Below are positions 1-6,968 of a stretch of DNA of 20,399 nucleotides, one piece after another; position 1 is the stretch's first letter; each line of letters opens with the position of its first letter. The notes under the pieces are model-generated. The model was not told the DNA's origin. It saw nothing but the letters and a program-made list of their open reading frames with translations, and did not search any database. The translations under genes and the position numbers were made by a program. The stretch comes from a virus, in the IMG/VR virus record IMGVR_UViG_3300032284_000414, positions 1-20,399 of that record, one strand, 5' to 3'.

Positions 1-2
1 AC

Positions 3-437
3 ATTGAATCATTTATTCAATTGAAAGAAGAGTTTTCTGATGCAGTTTTTATTCGTGAAGTAGTTAAACGTCTTGAAAATTATGGGGTTGGTGCGCTTTT
101 AAATAAATTTCGTCAAGAAAAGAAAAATGCAAAGAGAGGTCGGAGAGTTGCTAAAACTGTTGGTGTTATAATTTCTAGGTTTACAGATCAATTAGAACTT
201 TTTGATGCTGAGGTGTATTATGAGGCATTAGAAGGAACTTTGGCTGAAGCTGGGTATTACCCAACTAATTTTTCTAATATTTGGAAGAATGAAACTAACG
301 GTCAACTAATTAAGTTGATTGTTCTTCCCGCACGGCATGAAAGTTATAAAGTTGTTACGACCTGGAAATCTTTTAAAGACTGTATTATGTTCAAAGAATT
401 AGAGGATAATAATATTGTCACTCTCAAAACAGCGTAA
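3..437 (+). CDS. hypothetical protein, 5' end outside the window
   Basis: The reading frame is open to the left edge: codons from base 3 read in frame through the TTG at base 21, so the true start is probably upstream. The visible part is about 144 residues ending at a TAA at 435-437. It is soluble, with a basic stretch (KNAKRGRRVAK) and no membrane segment. I do not recognise a family. The last bases overlap the start of the next gene (TTG at 415), so the two are probably co-transcribed and translationally coupled. The position beside a DNA-modification-like gene suggests a link to that pathway, but this is weak inference. Confidence 0.7.
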   Translation: MESFIQLKEEFSDAVFIREVVKRLENYGVGALLNKFRQEKKNAKRGRRVAKTVGVIISRFTDQLELFDAEVYYEALEGTLAEAGYYPTNFSNIWKNETNGQLIKLIVLPARHESYKVVTTWKSFKDCIMFKELEDNNIVTLKTA

Positions 438-1407
438 AGAAACTTTCACTAAGTGGTATCGCTGGTCACTTTCCATAAAGGATTGTGATCCAGCAATATC
501 CATGACCAACTACTTGTTCCGTAGGTTCGAGCATAACAAAGAACAACAACTTTGGATTGCTTGGATCTACGGAACAACCTATCACCTTCCAACTACTTGG
601 GTGATCTGGAATGAGTTCCCAGACATGGAGCTTGTTGGTGTTGATAGATTACAGAAGTGGAACAATGATAACTACAAGAGGCTACGTTATCAGACAGACA
701 CTAAATGGAACAAGGGACATCTTCCTCAGCAATTCATATCATACAAGAACTGGGTTGGAGATCGTTCACAGCAGGAATCTTTTTATAAAGGGTTTGTTGA
801 AGGAAGTCCAAAACTAAATTTTAGAAATTTGTTTGAAGAAGTCAAAACGAAGTTCCATAAATTTGGTCGTTACTCCACTTGGTTTTATTTACAAACACTA
901 AAGCAGTGCTGCGGATTTCCTATTGAACCAGACAGTCTAATGCTTGAGGATTATAGTGGTTCTCGCTCTCATCGTAATGGTTTGTGTCTAGCTTTAGGTA
1001 AAGATGATTGGTATGATAAGAAGCTTGATGCTGAGGAACTGGCATATCTAGACGTACAGTCATATATGATTCTAGAAGAAGTTCGCAAAGAGTTTCCTAA
1101 TACCGATTACTTTGACATGGAAACTTGTCTTTGTTCCTTTAAGAAATTATTTAGAAAAAGTCGTGGTAGATATCTAGGATACTATCTTGATCGTCAGGCT
1201 GAAGAAATTCAGCAGTGTGAGCAGGATGATTGGTTTGGTATTGATTGGAAACCACTTTGGGATTCTAGAAATGAAACCATAAATAATAAGCTGTTGACTA
1301 ATAAGATAAATCATAGTAAGATGGCATTGTACCTTGACAATAATGTTCTAGATGCTACTGGATTATTTGAAAACAATAAAGTGGGTCTAGATTTTTTTAT
1401 GGAGTGA
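415..1407 (+). CDS. putative amino-acid:DNA transferase / alpha-glutamyl-putrescinyl thymine pyrophosphorylase (aGPT-PPlase-like)
   Basis: A 330-residue protein starting at TTG 415, eight bases after an AGAGGA ribosome site at 401-406; no better ATG lies nearby. It resembles the aGPT-PPlase family, which has a DNA-glycosylase-like helix-hairpin-helix fold and replaces a pyrophosphorylated 5-hydroxymethyl-deoxyuridine with an amino acid or polyamine in phage DNA. Landmarks are IYGTTYHLPTTWVIWNEFP (51-69), a W/R/D-rich stretch (82-100), FGRYSTWFYLQTL (150-162), HRNGLCLALGKDDWYD (186-201) and YLGYYLDRQAEEI (253-265). The assignment is by remembered motif pattern, not a search. The next gene is a kinase of the type that makes this enzyme's precursor, which strengthens the call. 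The TGA overlaps the next gene's ribosome site. It could instead be a glycosylase-fold relative with a different role. Confidence 0.65.
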   Translation: MSLSKQRKETFTKWYRWSLSIKDCDPAISMTNYLFRRFEHNKEQQLWIAWIYGTTYHLPTTWVIWNEFPDMELVGVDRLQKWNNDNYKRLRYQTDTKWNKGHLPQQFISYKNWVGDRSQQESFYKGFVEGSPKLNFRNLFEEVKTKFHKFGRYSTWFYLQTLKQCCGFPIEPDSLMLEDYSGSRSHRNGLCLALGKDDWYDKKLDAEELAYLDVQSYMILEEVRKEFPNTDYFDMETCLCSFKKLFRKSRGRYLGYYLDRQAEEIQQCEQDDWFGIDWKPLWDSRNETINNKLLTNKINHSKMALYLDNNVLDATGLFENNKVGLDFFME

Positions 1408-1409
1408 TC

Positions 1410-1958
1410 ATGAAAGTAGTTGCGTTGATGGGAGAACCAGGGTGCGGCAAGTCCACCCTTATGCGTAGACTTATGACTCAGTGGAGATTTGATGCTACCA
1501 CTCTTAAACAAGATTTCAAACTAGTTCCTTATCATTATAAAGGCTTTCCTAACGGAGACATTTATATCCTCGGTAAGTATGAGGAAGGTGAAGTCTTTGC
1601 TGGTACAGACCGTATGAGTATGGCTGTTCAGCCTGAAGCTATTAAGTTTCTTGATACGCTACCTGACACTGCTATCGTTTTGTTTGAAGGCGACAGACTT
1701 TGCACCGCATCATTCCTAGAGAATTGTGCTAACAAGTTTGATACTAAAATCATTTACCTACAAACCGACAGAGATATCCGCAAAGAGCGTTATGCTGAGC
1801 GTGGTAGCAATCAAAATGAAACTTGGTTGACAGGTAGAGAATCCAAGATTGGTAACATCCTTACCAATATGGAACTGATGTTCATTACTGAGAAGATGAA
1901 GAATAATAATATTGAAGAACAGAACAGTGTTGTTGACTATATTAACACTTTGCTTTAG
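1410..1958 (+). CDS. P-loop kinase, probable 5-hydroxymethyl-dUMP DNA kinase type
   Basis: A 182-residue P-loop protein. The start is ATG 1410, five bases after GGAG at 1401-1404; an upstream in-frame GTG at 1404 lies in the ribosome site and is disfavoured. Walker A GEPGCGKST is at residues 8-16. A GKYEEGEVFAGTDRMSM segment and a hydrophobic strand ending FEGDR (probable Walker B region) follow. A basic DIRKERYAERG stretch could be a lid. This organisation resembles the P-loop kinases that phosphorylate 5-hmdU within phage DNA before amino-acid transfer. Pairing with the upstream aGPT-PPlase-like gene fits that pathway. A nucleotide kinase acting on free nucleotides is the main alternative. 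The last codons contain a promoter for the next gene. Confidence 0.65.
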   Translation: MKVVALMGEPGCGKSTLMRRLMTQWRFDATTLKQDFKLVPYHYKGFPNGDIYILGKYEEGEVFAGTDRMSMAVQPEAIKFLDTLPDTAIVLFEGDRLCTASFLENCANKFDTKIIYLQTDRDIRKERYAERGSNQNETWLTGRESKIGNILTNMELMFITEKMKNNNIEEQNSVVDYINTLL

Positions 1959-1961
1959 AAT
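1933..1961 (+). promoter_or_regulatory. sigma70-type promoter, TTGACT-17-TAGAAT
   Basis: The -35 TTGACT is at 1933-1938, the spacer is 17 bp and the -10 TAGAAT is at 1956-1961. It lies inside the 3' end of the kinase gene; the TAG stop is the start of the -10. The expected start of transcription is about 1968, the A of the next gene's first ATG. The hexamers match the promoter at 19519. Confidence 0.65.
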
Positions 1962-1967
1962 GGGGTT

Positions 1968-2276
1968 ATGATGAAGAAGGTTGAGGAAGTTGCATATAAA
2001 TACGATGAGGACGATTCCCTAGAAGAAATTAAGAGATATATTGATGCTACCTATGGGCAGCATTATTCACAGAATAAGTATCAGGCTACTGAATTTATTA
2101 TTGATGGTGGCCATGGTACTGGTTTCTGTATCGGGAATGTTCTCAAGTATGCCCAGCGTTATGGGCGTAAGGGTAGCAGAGAAGATTGGCGCAGTGATCT
2201 ACTAAAGGTTATTCATTACGCTATCATTCAGTTACATGTGCATAATTTAGAAGATCGAGATGAGCAAGGTATTTAA
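1968..2276 (+). CDS. DUF3310-like (SaV-like) phage protein
   Basis: A 102-residue protein. The segment GFCIGNVLKYAQRYGRKGSREDWRSDLLKVIHYA matches the usual DUF3310 pattern of a GN(V/I)xKYxxRxxxK stretch followed by D-L-xKAxxY; the family occurs widely in phages and has no settled biochemical role. Tandem ATGs stand at 1968 and 1971. The promoter geometry puts transcription start near 1968, favouring leaderless translation from the first ATG. On read-through mRNA, GGGG at 1962-1965 is better spaced for the second. It lies between the putative DNA-modification pair and an oxygenase, so a nucleotide-related role is possible but unproven. Confidence 0.7.
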   Translation: MMKKVEEVAYKYDEDDSLEEIKRYIDATYGQHYSQNKYQATEFIIDGGHGTGFCIGNVLKYAQRYGRKGSREDWRSDLLKVIHYAIIQLHVHNLEDRDEQGI

Positions 2277-2278
2277 TT

Positions 2279-2941
2279 ATGAAATTTAATTATTTAGAAG
2301 AAGTTGATGTTCTTGTTATAGATGATTTTTATAGCAAGGATAATCTAAAAGAAATAAATGCAGAGCTGACAGCATTAACAAGTCCTGCTATAATGAAATC
2401 CAGTAATTCTTCTTCTGGTGGTGCGTTAGGTGCATTAACAAATAATATTGGAGAACCTCTAACTTCTAAAACTGGACTGTATCTAGAGAAATATTATACA
2501 AAAAACATTCTTGAAAGATCAGCTTTAGTTAGATTGACACGAGAAATTATAATAAGTCAAAAATTCTTAAAGAAGCTGCATGAAGTAAATCCTTTCTTTA
2601 AAATTATTGGTAGTGAAGAAATTTATGCTAGTCATCTTTTATCTTATTACGAAGATGGAGATTATTATGCTAGACATCATGATATTTCTTCCTTTACTTT
2701 TTTCGCTTATTTCCATAAGAAACCAAAGAAGTTTGCTGGTGGTGATTTAACTGTTTACTCTTATGATAATAAAAAGCAAGTAGATATTGAACCTAATGAC
2801 AATAGAGTTATTTTGTTCCCTGGATGTACAGAGCATGAAGTGAAACGTGTTAATTCAGAATTCAAACATAGTTATAGTGGTAAGGGTCGTTATTGTTATA
2901 GTATGTTTTTCAATATTAACACCATACCTCGAGTTGGCTGA
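2279..2941 (+). CDS. 2OG-Fe(II) oxygenase, prolyl-4-hydroxylase-like
   Basis: A 220-residue protein with the double-stranded beta-helix signature of 2-oxoglutarate/Fe(II) dioxygenases. H133-x-D135 in ARHHDISSFT, distal H186 in CTEHEV and R204 in GKGRYCYSMFFNI supply the iron and 2-oxoglutarate ligands. The FAGGDLTVY and RVILFPG strands are typical of the fold. The substrate is unknown: phage members may hydroxylate proteins, and a DNA base target is conceivable because of the neighbouring modification-like genes. It starts two bases after the previous stop with a weak AAGG ribosome site. The codons are A+T-richer than in the neighbouring glycosyltransferase gene. A late promoter element begins immediately after the TGA. 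Confidence 0.85.
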   Translation: MKFNYLEEVDVLVIDDFYSKDNLKEINAELTALTSPAIMKSSNSSSGGALGALTNNIGEPLTSKTGLYLEKYYTKNILERSALVRLTREIIISQKFLKKLHEVNPFFKIIGSEEIYASHLLSYYEDGDYYARHHDISSFTFFAYFHKKPKKFAGGDLTVYSYDNKKQVDIEPNDNRVILFPGCTEHEVKRVNSEFKHSYSGKGRYCYSMFFNINTIPRVG

Positions 2942-2949
2942 TATAAATA
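2942..2949 (+). promoter_or_regulatory. T4-type late promoter element TATAAATA
   Basis: A perfect match to the T4 late -10 element TATAAATA, immediately after the oxygenase stop codon. Transcription would start near 2956, giving a leader of about 33 nt before the glycosyltransferase ATG at 2989, with the ribosome site AAAGGTGA at 2974-2981. T4-type late promoters need no -35. Confidence 0.55.
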
Positions 2950-2988
2950 ACTAAGTTGAGTTTATAATAATAGAAAGGTGATTTTATA

Positions 2989-3951
2989 ATGGAAGTCAAG
3001 CTACCAGTTGAAGAACTACGAAAGCGTAAGCTCTTTATTGCCACTCCTATGTATGGTGGTATGTGTGCGGGTATGTTTGCTCGTAGCACTAACGATCTAT
3101 CTGCCCTTGCTGTAAAGTATGGTATTGAGCTTCGTTACTACTATCTCTTTAATGAATCGCTAATCACTCGCGCTCGTAACTATTGCGTTGATGAGTTTAT
3201 GCGTTCAGATGCCACTCATCTACTATTCATTGACTCTGATATTGGTTTCAATGCCAATGACGTAATCACGATGCTTGCGTTACAGTCCGATGAAAGTGAA
3301 TATGATATTCTATGCGGTCCTTATCCTAAGAAGTGTATCTCTTGGGAAAAGATTAAGTTAGCTGTCGATAAGGGTATGGCTGATGACAATGTCAATAACC
3401 TAGAGAAGTATGTTGGCGATTATGTGTTCAATCCTGCTGGTGGTAGAACTGAAATTAAGATTGATGAACCTGCTGAGATCCTAGAGTCTGGCACTGGGTT
3501 TATGATGATTAAGAAGTCAGCACTAGAGAAGATGGGTAAGGCATATCCTGAACTAGTATACAAGCCTGACCATGTACGCACCGCAGCGTTTGATGGCTCA
3601 CGCCTTATCATGTGTCTGTTTGATGCTCTTATTGATAACAAGTATGCGCATCTTCGTACTGACATTAGGAAGTTCTATGATAAGAATCCTAATGCTTCGC
3701 AAGAAGATGTGTTGAAGTATGTTGATGATACCATGCATGATGCAGATGGTAATGAATACTCTAATCGCTACCTGTCAGAAGATTATATGTTCTGTCAGTG
3801 GGCACGAAATATTGGTTTACAGGTATGGTTATGCCCGTGGATTCAATTACAGCATGTTGGAACTTATGTGTTCGGTGGTTCCCTTGCTGACTTGGCATCT
3901 GTTGGTGCTGCCGCTACAGCCGATCCGTCCCAGCTTGGTAAGAAATCTTAA
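2989..3951 (+). CDS. GT-A-fold glycosyltransferase
   Basis: A 320-residue protein with a family-2-like layout: an N-terminal strand KLFIATPMYGG (14-24), a nucleotide-sugar/metal motif IDSD (D82, D84) in HLLFIDSDIGFN, and a later SEDYMFCQWARNIG segment in the usual acceptor/catalytic-base position, followed by QHVG. There is no signal peptide or membrane helix, so it should act in the phage-infected cytoplasm. Related proteins occur near replication genes of T4-like environmental phages. The acceptor is not evident: surface polysaccharide, a virion protein or a modified DNA base are all possible. A strong AAAGGTGA ribosome site precedes the ATG. The stop overlaps the ribosome site of gene 45. 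Confidence 0.75.
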   Translation: MEVKLPVEELRKRKLFIATPMYGGMCAGMFARSTNDLSALAVKYGIELRYYYLFNESLITRARNYCVDEFMRSDATHLLFIDSDIGFNANDVITMLALQSDESEYDILCGPYPKKCISWEKIKLAVDKGMADDNVNNLEKYVGDYVFNPAGGRTEIKIDEPAEILESGTGFMMIKKSALEKMGKAYPELVYKPDHVRTAAFDGSRLIMCLFDALIDNKYAHLRTDIRKFYDKNPNASQEDVLKYVDDTMHDADGNEYSNRYLSEDYMFCQWARNIGLQVWLCPWIQLQHVGTYVFGGSLADLASVGAAATADPSQLGKKS

Positions 3952-3963
3952 GGAGATAATATA

Positions 3964-4620
3964 ATGAAGTTTAGTGATGTGACTCTTGATGTGTTGAAGA
4001 ATTTTTCCTCTATTAATTCTAGCATGCTTTTCCGTAGTGGTAATACAATTCGTACTATCTCGCCGCAAAAGACTATTATGGCGAAGGCAGAAGTTGACGA
4101 AAGCTTTGATAAGGATTTCGCGATTTATGATCTGCCACGTTTCCTAGGTGTTATGTCTTTGTTTGAAAAGCCAGAAGTGACTTTGAATGACAAGGAAGCA
4201 GTCATCCTAGATAACTCGCGTAAGCTAGTATATACCTATGCTGATGCCTCGACGTTTGCTACTCCTCCTTCTAAGGATGTAACATTCCCTGATGCTGAAG
4301 TTAATTTTACTCTAAAGAACGAAGATCTTCAGAAGGTTCAACGTGCTGGTAATGTTCTTCAGCTACCTGAAATTGCTGTGGTTGGTGATGGTACGACTAT
4401 CGCGCTGAAGGCGTATGATAGCAAGAACCCAACAGCTGACTCTTATGTTGCAACTATTGGTACGACTGATCGTGTGTTTAATGCAATCTTTAAGAATGAA
4501 AACTTGAAGCTTATCCCCGCTGACTATGACGCATCCGTTTCGTCTAAGGGTATCTCCAAGTTCACTTCTGCTAAGATTACATATTGGATTGCCACTGAGG
4601 CAACTTCAACTTTTAACTAA
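3964..4620 (+). CDS. 45: DNA polymerase sliding clamp (gp45)
   Basis: A 218-residue trimeric processivity clamp, compared with 228 residues in T4. The N-terminal MKFSDVTLDVLKNFSSINSSMLF closely parallels the T4 gp45 start, and FAIYDLPRFLGVMSLF matches its AIYDLNGFLGILSL segment. The clamp is loaded onto DNA by gp44/gp62, tethers gp43 and, in T4, also activates late transcription. AGGAG at 3951-3955 overlaps the preceding stop and lies 8 bases before the ATG. It is followed directly by a promoter and a 10-bp hairpin that separate it from the clamp-loader genes. In T4 the mRNA of this gene is a RegA target; regA is encoded nearby. Confidence 0.96.
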   Translation: MKFSDVTLDVLKNFSSINSSMLFRSGNTIRTISPQKTIMAKAEVDESFDKDFAIYDLPRFLGVMSLFEKPEVTLNDKEAVILDNSRKLVYTYADASTFATPPSKDVTFPDAEVNFTLKNEDLQKVQRAGNVLQLPEIAVVGDGTTIALKAYDSKNPTADSYVATIGTTDRVFNAIFKNENLKLIPADYDASVSSKGISKFTSAKITYWIATEATSTFN

Positions 4621-4649
4621 TTGACTTATTTGAGGGGAGGAGTTATACT
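4621..4649 (+). promoter_or_regulatory. sigma70-type promoter, TTGACT-17-TATACT
   Basis: The -35 TTGACT at 4621-4626 follows the gene 45 stop directly. The spacer is 17 bp and the -10 TATACT is at 4644-4649. Transcription start is predicted near 4656. It would drive the zinc-ribbon gene and 44-62-regA. Confidence 0.7.
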
Positions 4650-4661
4650 AGACTCCTCCCC
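4634..4661 (+). terminator. 10-bp G+C-rich hairpin after gene 45
   Basis: A perfect inverted repeat: GGGGAGGAGT at 4634-4643 and ACTCCTCCCC at 4652-4661, with an 8-base loop. It is followed by ACCCCTTTA, not a clean T-run, so it may be a weak terminator or a 3'-end stabilising structure. The promoter's -10 lies in the loop. Confidence 0.55.
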
Positions 4662-4687
4662 ACCCCTTTATATTATGGAGTTATATT

Positions 4688-4903
4688 ATGAATAGACAAG
4701 ATAGCGCAAGGAAGCTTCCAAGAAACCTAACAGTTAGAACTGTATTTGGTGATATTGAAGTTAATACTAAAAAGTGTAACACCTGCCATGTTACAAAACC
4801 TGTTGATGCCTTTTACTTAAAGTCTAAATCTACAAGAAGGCACCCCGATTCTATTAGGGAGCAATGCATTACTTGTTGGGACATTAACAAAGGCAGGAAG
4901 TAA
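4688..4903 (+). CDS. small zinc-ribbon-like protein
   Basis: A 71-residue basic protein with two CxxC knuckles, C30-x2-C33 (KCNTCH) and C60-x2-C63 (QCITCW), separated by 26 residues; this is expected to bind one zinc ion. The pattern resembles the isolated zinc ribbons seen at the edges of phage HNH-type proteins, but no nuclease motif is present. GGAG at 4677-4680 precedes the ATG. It sits between gene 45 and gene 44, which are adjacent in T4, and has its own promoter. A nucleic-acid-binding role is plausible; the actual function is unknown. Confidence 0.75.
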   Translation: MNRQDSARKLPRNLTVRTVFGDIEVNTKKCNTCHVTKPVDAFYLKSKSTRRHPDSIREQCITCWDINKGRK

Positions 4904-4907
4904 TATC

Positions 4908-5846
4908 ATGTTAGAAGATTATCTGTGGGTGGAGAAATACCGACCCAAGACTATTGATGAGTGTATTCTTCCTGATGAACTAAAGAAAACGTTTCAGCAG
5001 TTTGTTGATCAGAAGAATATTCCTAATCTATTACTGACTGGTGGTGCTGGTGTAGGTAAGACTACTGTAGCACGTGCTATGTTAGAACAACTTGATTGCG
5101 ATTATATTGTAATCAATGGATCACTTAATGGTAACATTGATACTCTGCGTGGTGAGATTTCTCAATTCGCATCAAGTGTTTCCTTTAAGGGTGGTCGCAA
5201 GTATGTCATCCTAGATGAAGCTGACTATCTAAATCCGCAAAGCACTCAACCTTCTCTGCGTAATTTCATGGAAGAGTTTAGTCGCAACTGTGGTTTCATT
5301 CTCACTTGTAACTATAAGAACAAGCTTATTGCTCCTTTGCATTCTCGTTGCTCAGTTGTTGAGTTCAGGATTGCTAAGAAGGATAAGCCATCACTTGCTA
5401 TGCAGTTCATGAAGCGAGTAATGGATATTCTTCAGAAGGAAAATGTTCCCTTTGAGAAGGATGTTGTTGCTGAAGTTATTGGTAAGTATTTTCCTGATTG
5501 GAGAAGGGTACTAAATGAACTACAAAGACATTCTGCGACTGGCAACATCGGACAAAGTGTTTTGGGCGGTCTTTCTGGTGATTCTTATAAGGCTCTTCTT
5601 GAAGCTCTAAAGAATAAGAACTTTAGTGCAGCTCGTAAGTGGTTGGGTGAAAACTCTGATCTTGATAGTGCTACTCTATTCCGTCACATGTATGATAATA
5701 TCTCTGAGATTGTCAAGCCGGAGTCGATTCCCTATCTAATCCTACACCTAGCTGACTATCAGTATAAGGCAGCGTTTGTTGCTAATCCTGAGATCAACCT
5801 AGCAGCGTTCATTGCCCAAGTCATGAGTGACTGTGAGTTCAAATGA
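4908..5846 (+). CDS. 44: clamp loader large (ATPase) subunit (gp44)
   Basis: A 312-residue AAA+ ATPase of the T4 gp44 / replication-factor-C type. It begins YLWVEKYRPKTIDE, the usual RFC-box start. Walker A GGAGVGKT is at 45-52, Walker B ILDEAD at 101-106, sensor 1 ILTCN at 131-135 and the arginine-finger motif SRC at 146-148. Four copies with one gp62 open and load gp45. The ATG is preceded by AGGAAG overlapping the previous gene's end. The 3' end overlaps gene 62 in an ATGA, the same coupling as in T4, which helps set subunit stoichiometry. Confidence 0.96.
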   Translation: MLEDYLWVEKYRPKTIDECILPDELKKTFQQFVDQKNIPNLLLTGGAGVGKTTVARAMLEQLDCDYIVINGSLNGNIDTLRGEISQFASSVSFKGGRKYVILDEADYLNPQSTQPSLRNFMEEFSRNCGFILTCNYKNKLIAPLHSRCSVVEFRIAKKDKPSLAMQFMKRVMDILQKENVPFEKDVVAEVIGKYFPDWRRVLNELQRHSATGNIGQSVLGGLSGDSYKALLEALKNKNFSAARKWLGENSDLDSATLFRHMYDNISEIVKPESIPYLILHLADYQYKAAFVANPEINLAAFIAQVMSDCEFK

Positions 5847-6313
5847 CCGATGTATTCAAGGTCATGGTTAAAGCGAGTGATGTTAAAGAGCCAGTAGTCG
5901 AAGATCATAAGGTAAAGGCTCAATACAATCCATTCGACTTTATCAATAGCATCAATTCCCATAAGGATCTGTTCGCAGGAAGTGAGACCCCTGAGACAGT
6001 CGAGAAGGAATATACCCCCTGGATCGTTAATAAGGGGTTATCCTACTTCGCAGATACAGTAGAATCAGCTAACTTCGTCAATCGTTACCACCAGCTGGAC
6101 AAGAAAGTACAGTATGATTATTTAATAAATACTATACGTTCTAAGAAGCGCATGAGTAAATGGTGGAAGAAAGAGGATAATAATGACGTTGAAATGGTGA
6201 AAGAAGCCTTTGGTTATTCCCAGAAAAAGGCTGAAGTTGCTTTGTCATTACTATCCCCCGAAAACCTTAAAGATATAAAAAGAAGATTGAACAAAGGTGG
6301 GTTGAAGAAATGA
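5843..6313 (+). CDS. 62: clamp loader small subunit (gp62)
   Basis: A 156-residue protein, compared with 187 in T4. NPFDFINSIN, EKEYTPWIVNKGLSYF, and HQLDKKVQYDYLINTIRSKKR are characteristic of the gp62 family. It forms the fifth, non-ATPase subunit of the clamp loader. The ATG overlaps the gene 44 stop (ATGA), so translation should be coupled. The first 25 residues before NPFDF show no recognised motif. The gene ends in another ATGA overlap with regA. Confidence 0.93.
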   Translation: MTDVFKVMVKASDVKEPVVEDHKVKAQYNPFDFINSINSHKDLFAGSETPETVEKEYTPWIVNKGLSYFADTVESANFVNRYHQLDKKVQYDYLINTIRSKKRMSKWWKKEDNNDVEMVKEAFGYSQKKAEVALSLLSPENLKDIKRRLNKGGLKK

Positions 6314-6717
6314 AATTATCTATTGATTCATTAATAGAGGTTCTGCTAAAAGAACCTGACGATTTCCTTAAGGTCAAAGAGACTTTAACACGAATCGGCA
6401 TCGCTTCTAGAAAGACTAAGATTCTGTATCAGTCTTGCCATATCCTTCATAAACAGGGTAAGTATTACATTGTACACTTCAAGGAGCTATTCGCCCTTGA
6501 TGGTAAGCCGACAGACTTTTCAGATAGCGATGAGGGTCGCAGAAACACTATTGTGAATCTATTGGCTGAATGGGGTCTTATTAAGATTGCTACTCCAGAT
6601 AAGACCAAAGAGCCAGTAACTCCCTTGAGCCAGATAAAGGTACTGCCTTATAAAGAAAAGAGTGAGTGGGAACTTGTGACGAAATATAACATAGGACGAT
6701 CTGGTTCTAAAAATTAA
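6310..6717 (+). CDS. regA: RegA translational repressor
   Basis: A 135-residue RNA-binding repressor. Residues from about 13 onward align by eye with T4 RegA: the EPDDFLKVKETLTRIGIA, LYQSCHILHKQGKYYIVHFKE and LLAEWGLIKI segments are nearly identical. In T4 it represses translation of its own mRNA and those of 44, 45 and other early genes by binding near their start codons. It has about 12 extra N-terminal residues and a slightly longer tail than the 122-residue T4 protein. The overlap with gene 62 matches the T4 62-regA junction. Confidence 0.95.
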   Translation: MKLSIDSLIEVLLKEPDDFLKVKETLTRIGIASRKTKILYQSCHILHKQGKYYIVHFKELFALDGKPTDFSDSDEGRRNTIVNLLAEWGLIKIATPDKTKEPVTPLSQIKVLPYKEKSEWELVTKYNIGRSGSKN

Positions 6718-6734
6718 TTTTGAAATGAGATATT

Positions 6735-6923
6735 ATGGAACAATTTTGGGATCCTATTTACGGGGCAGTAGCTAGACCACCTAAAGATAACACCGTATGG
6801 ATATGGGATGTAGTCGGAGATAACTTGTTAGTTGTCAAAATCCCTAGAGAAGTATCTTGGTTTAGACGTTTTAAAACTAAAATGATAATGGGAAGTAAGT
6901 GGAAGAGAGTAAAAAATAAATAA
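6735..6923 (+). CDS. small hypothetical protein
   Basis: A 62-residue protein rich in tryptophan (W5, W22, W24, W42, W55) with a basic C-terminal end (WKRVKNK). There is no membrane segment or known motif. The ribosome site is weak (GAGAT at 6726-6730). It follows regA by 17 bases on the same strand and is probably the last gene of the clamp-loader transcript. Its reality rests on position and codon usage only. Confidence 0.55.
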   Translation: MEQFWDPIYGAVARPPKDNTVWIWDVVGDNLLVVKIPREVSWFRRFKTKMIMGSKWKRVKNK

Positions 6924-6933
6924 CTGCAAGCTA

Positions 6934-6962
6934 TTGACTTTATAACAGTGATAGCTTATATT
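6934..6962 (+). promoter_or_regulatory. sigma70-type promoter, TTGACT-17-TATATT, for hsp20
   Basis: The -35 TTGACT is at 6934-6939, the spacer is 17 bp and the -10 TATATT is at 6957-6962. Predicted start is about 6969, giving a leader of roughly 51 nt before the hsp20 ATG. No heat-shock sigma-32-like motif is obvious. Confidence 0.7.
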
Positions 6963-6968
6963 AGTACT

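Noticed and set aside
3719-3964. Second plus-strand frame overlapping the glycosyltransferase end
   Set aside because: It lies wholly in another frame of a clearly coding gene and has no recognisable product.
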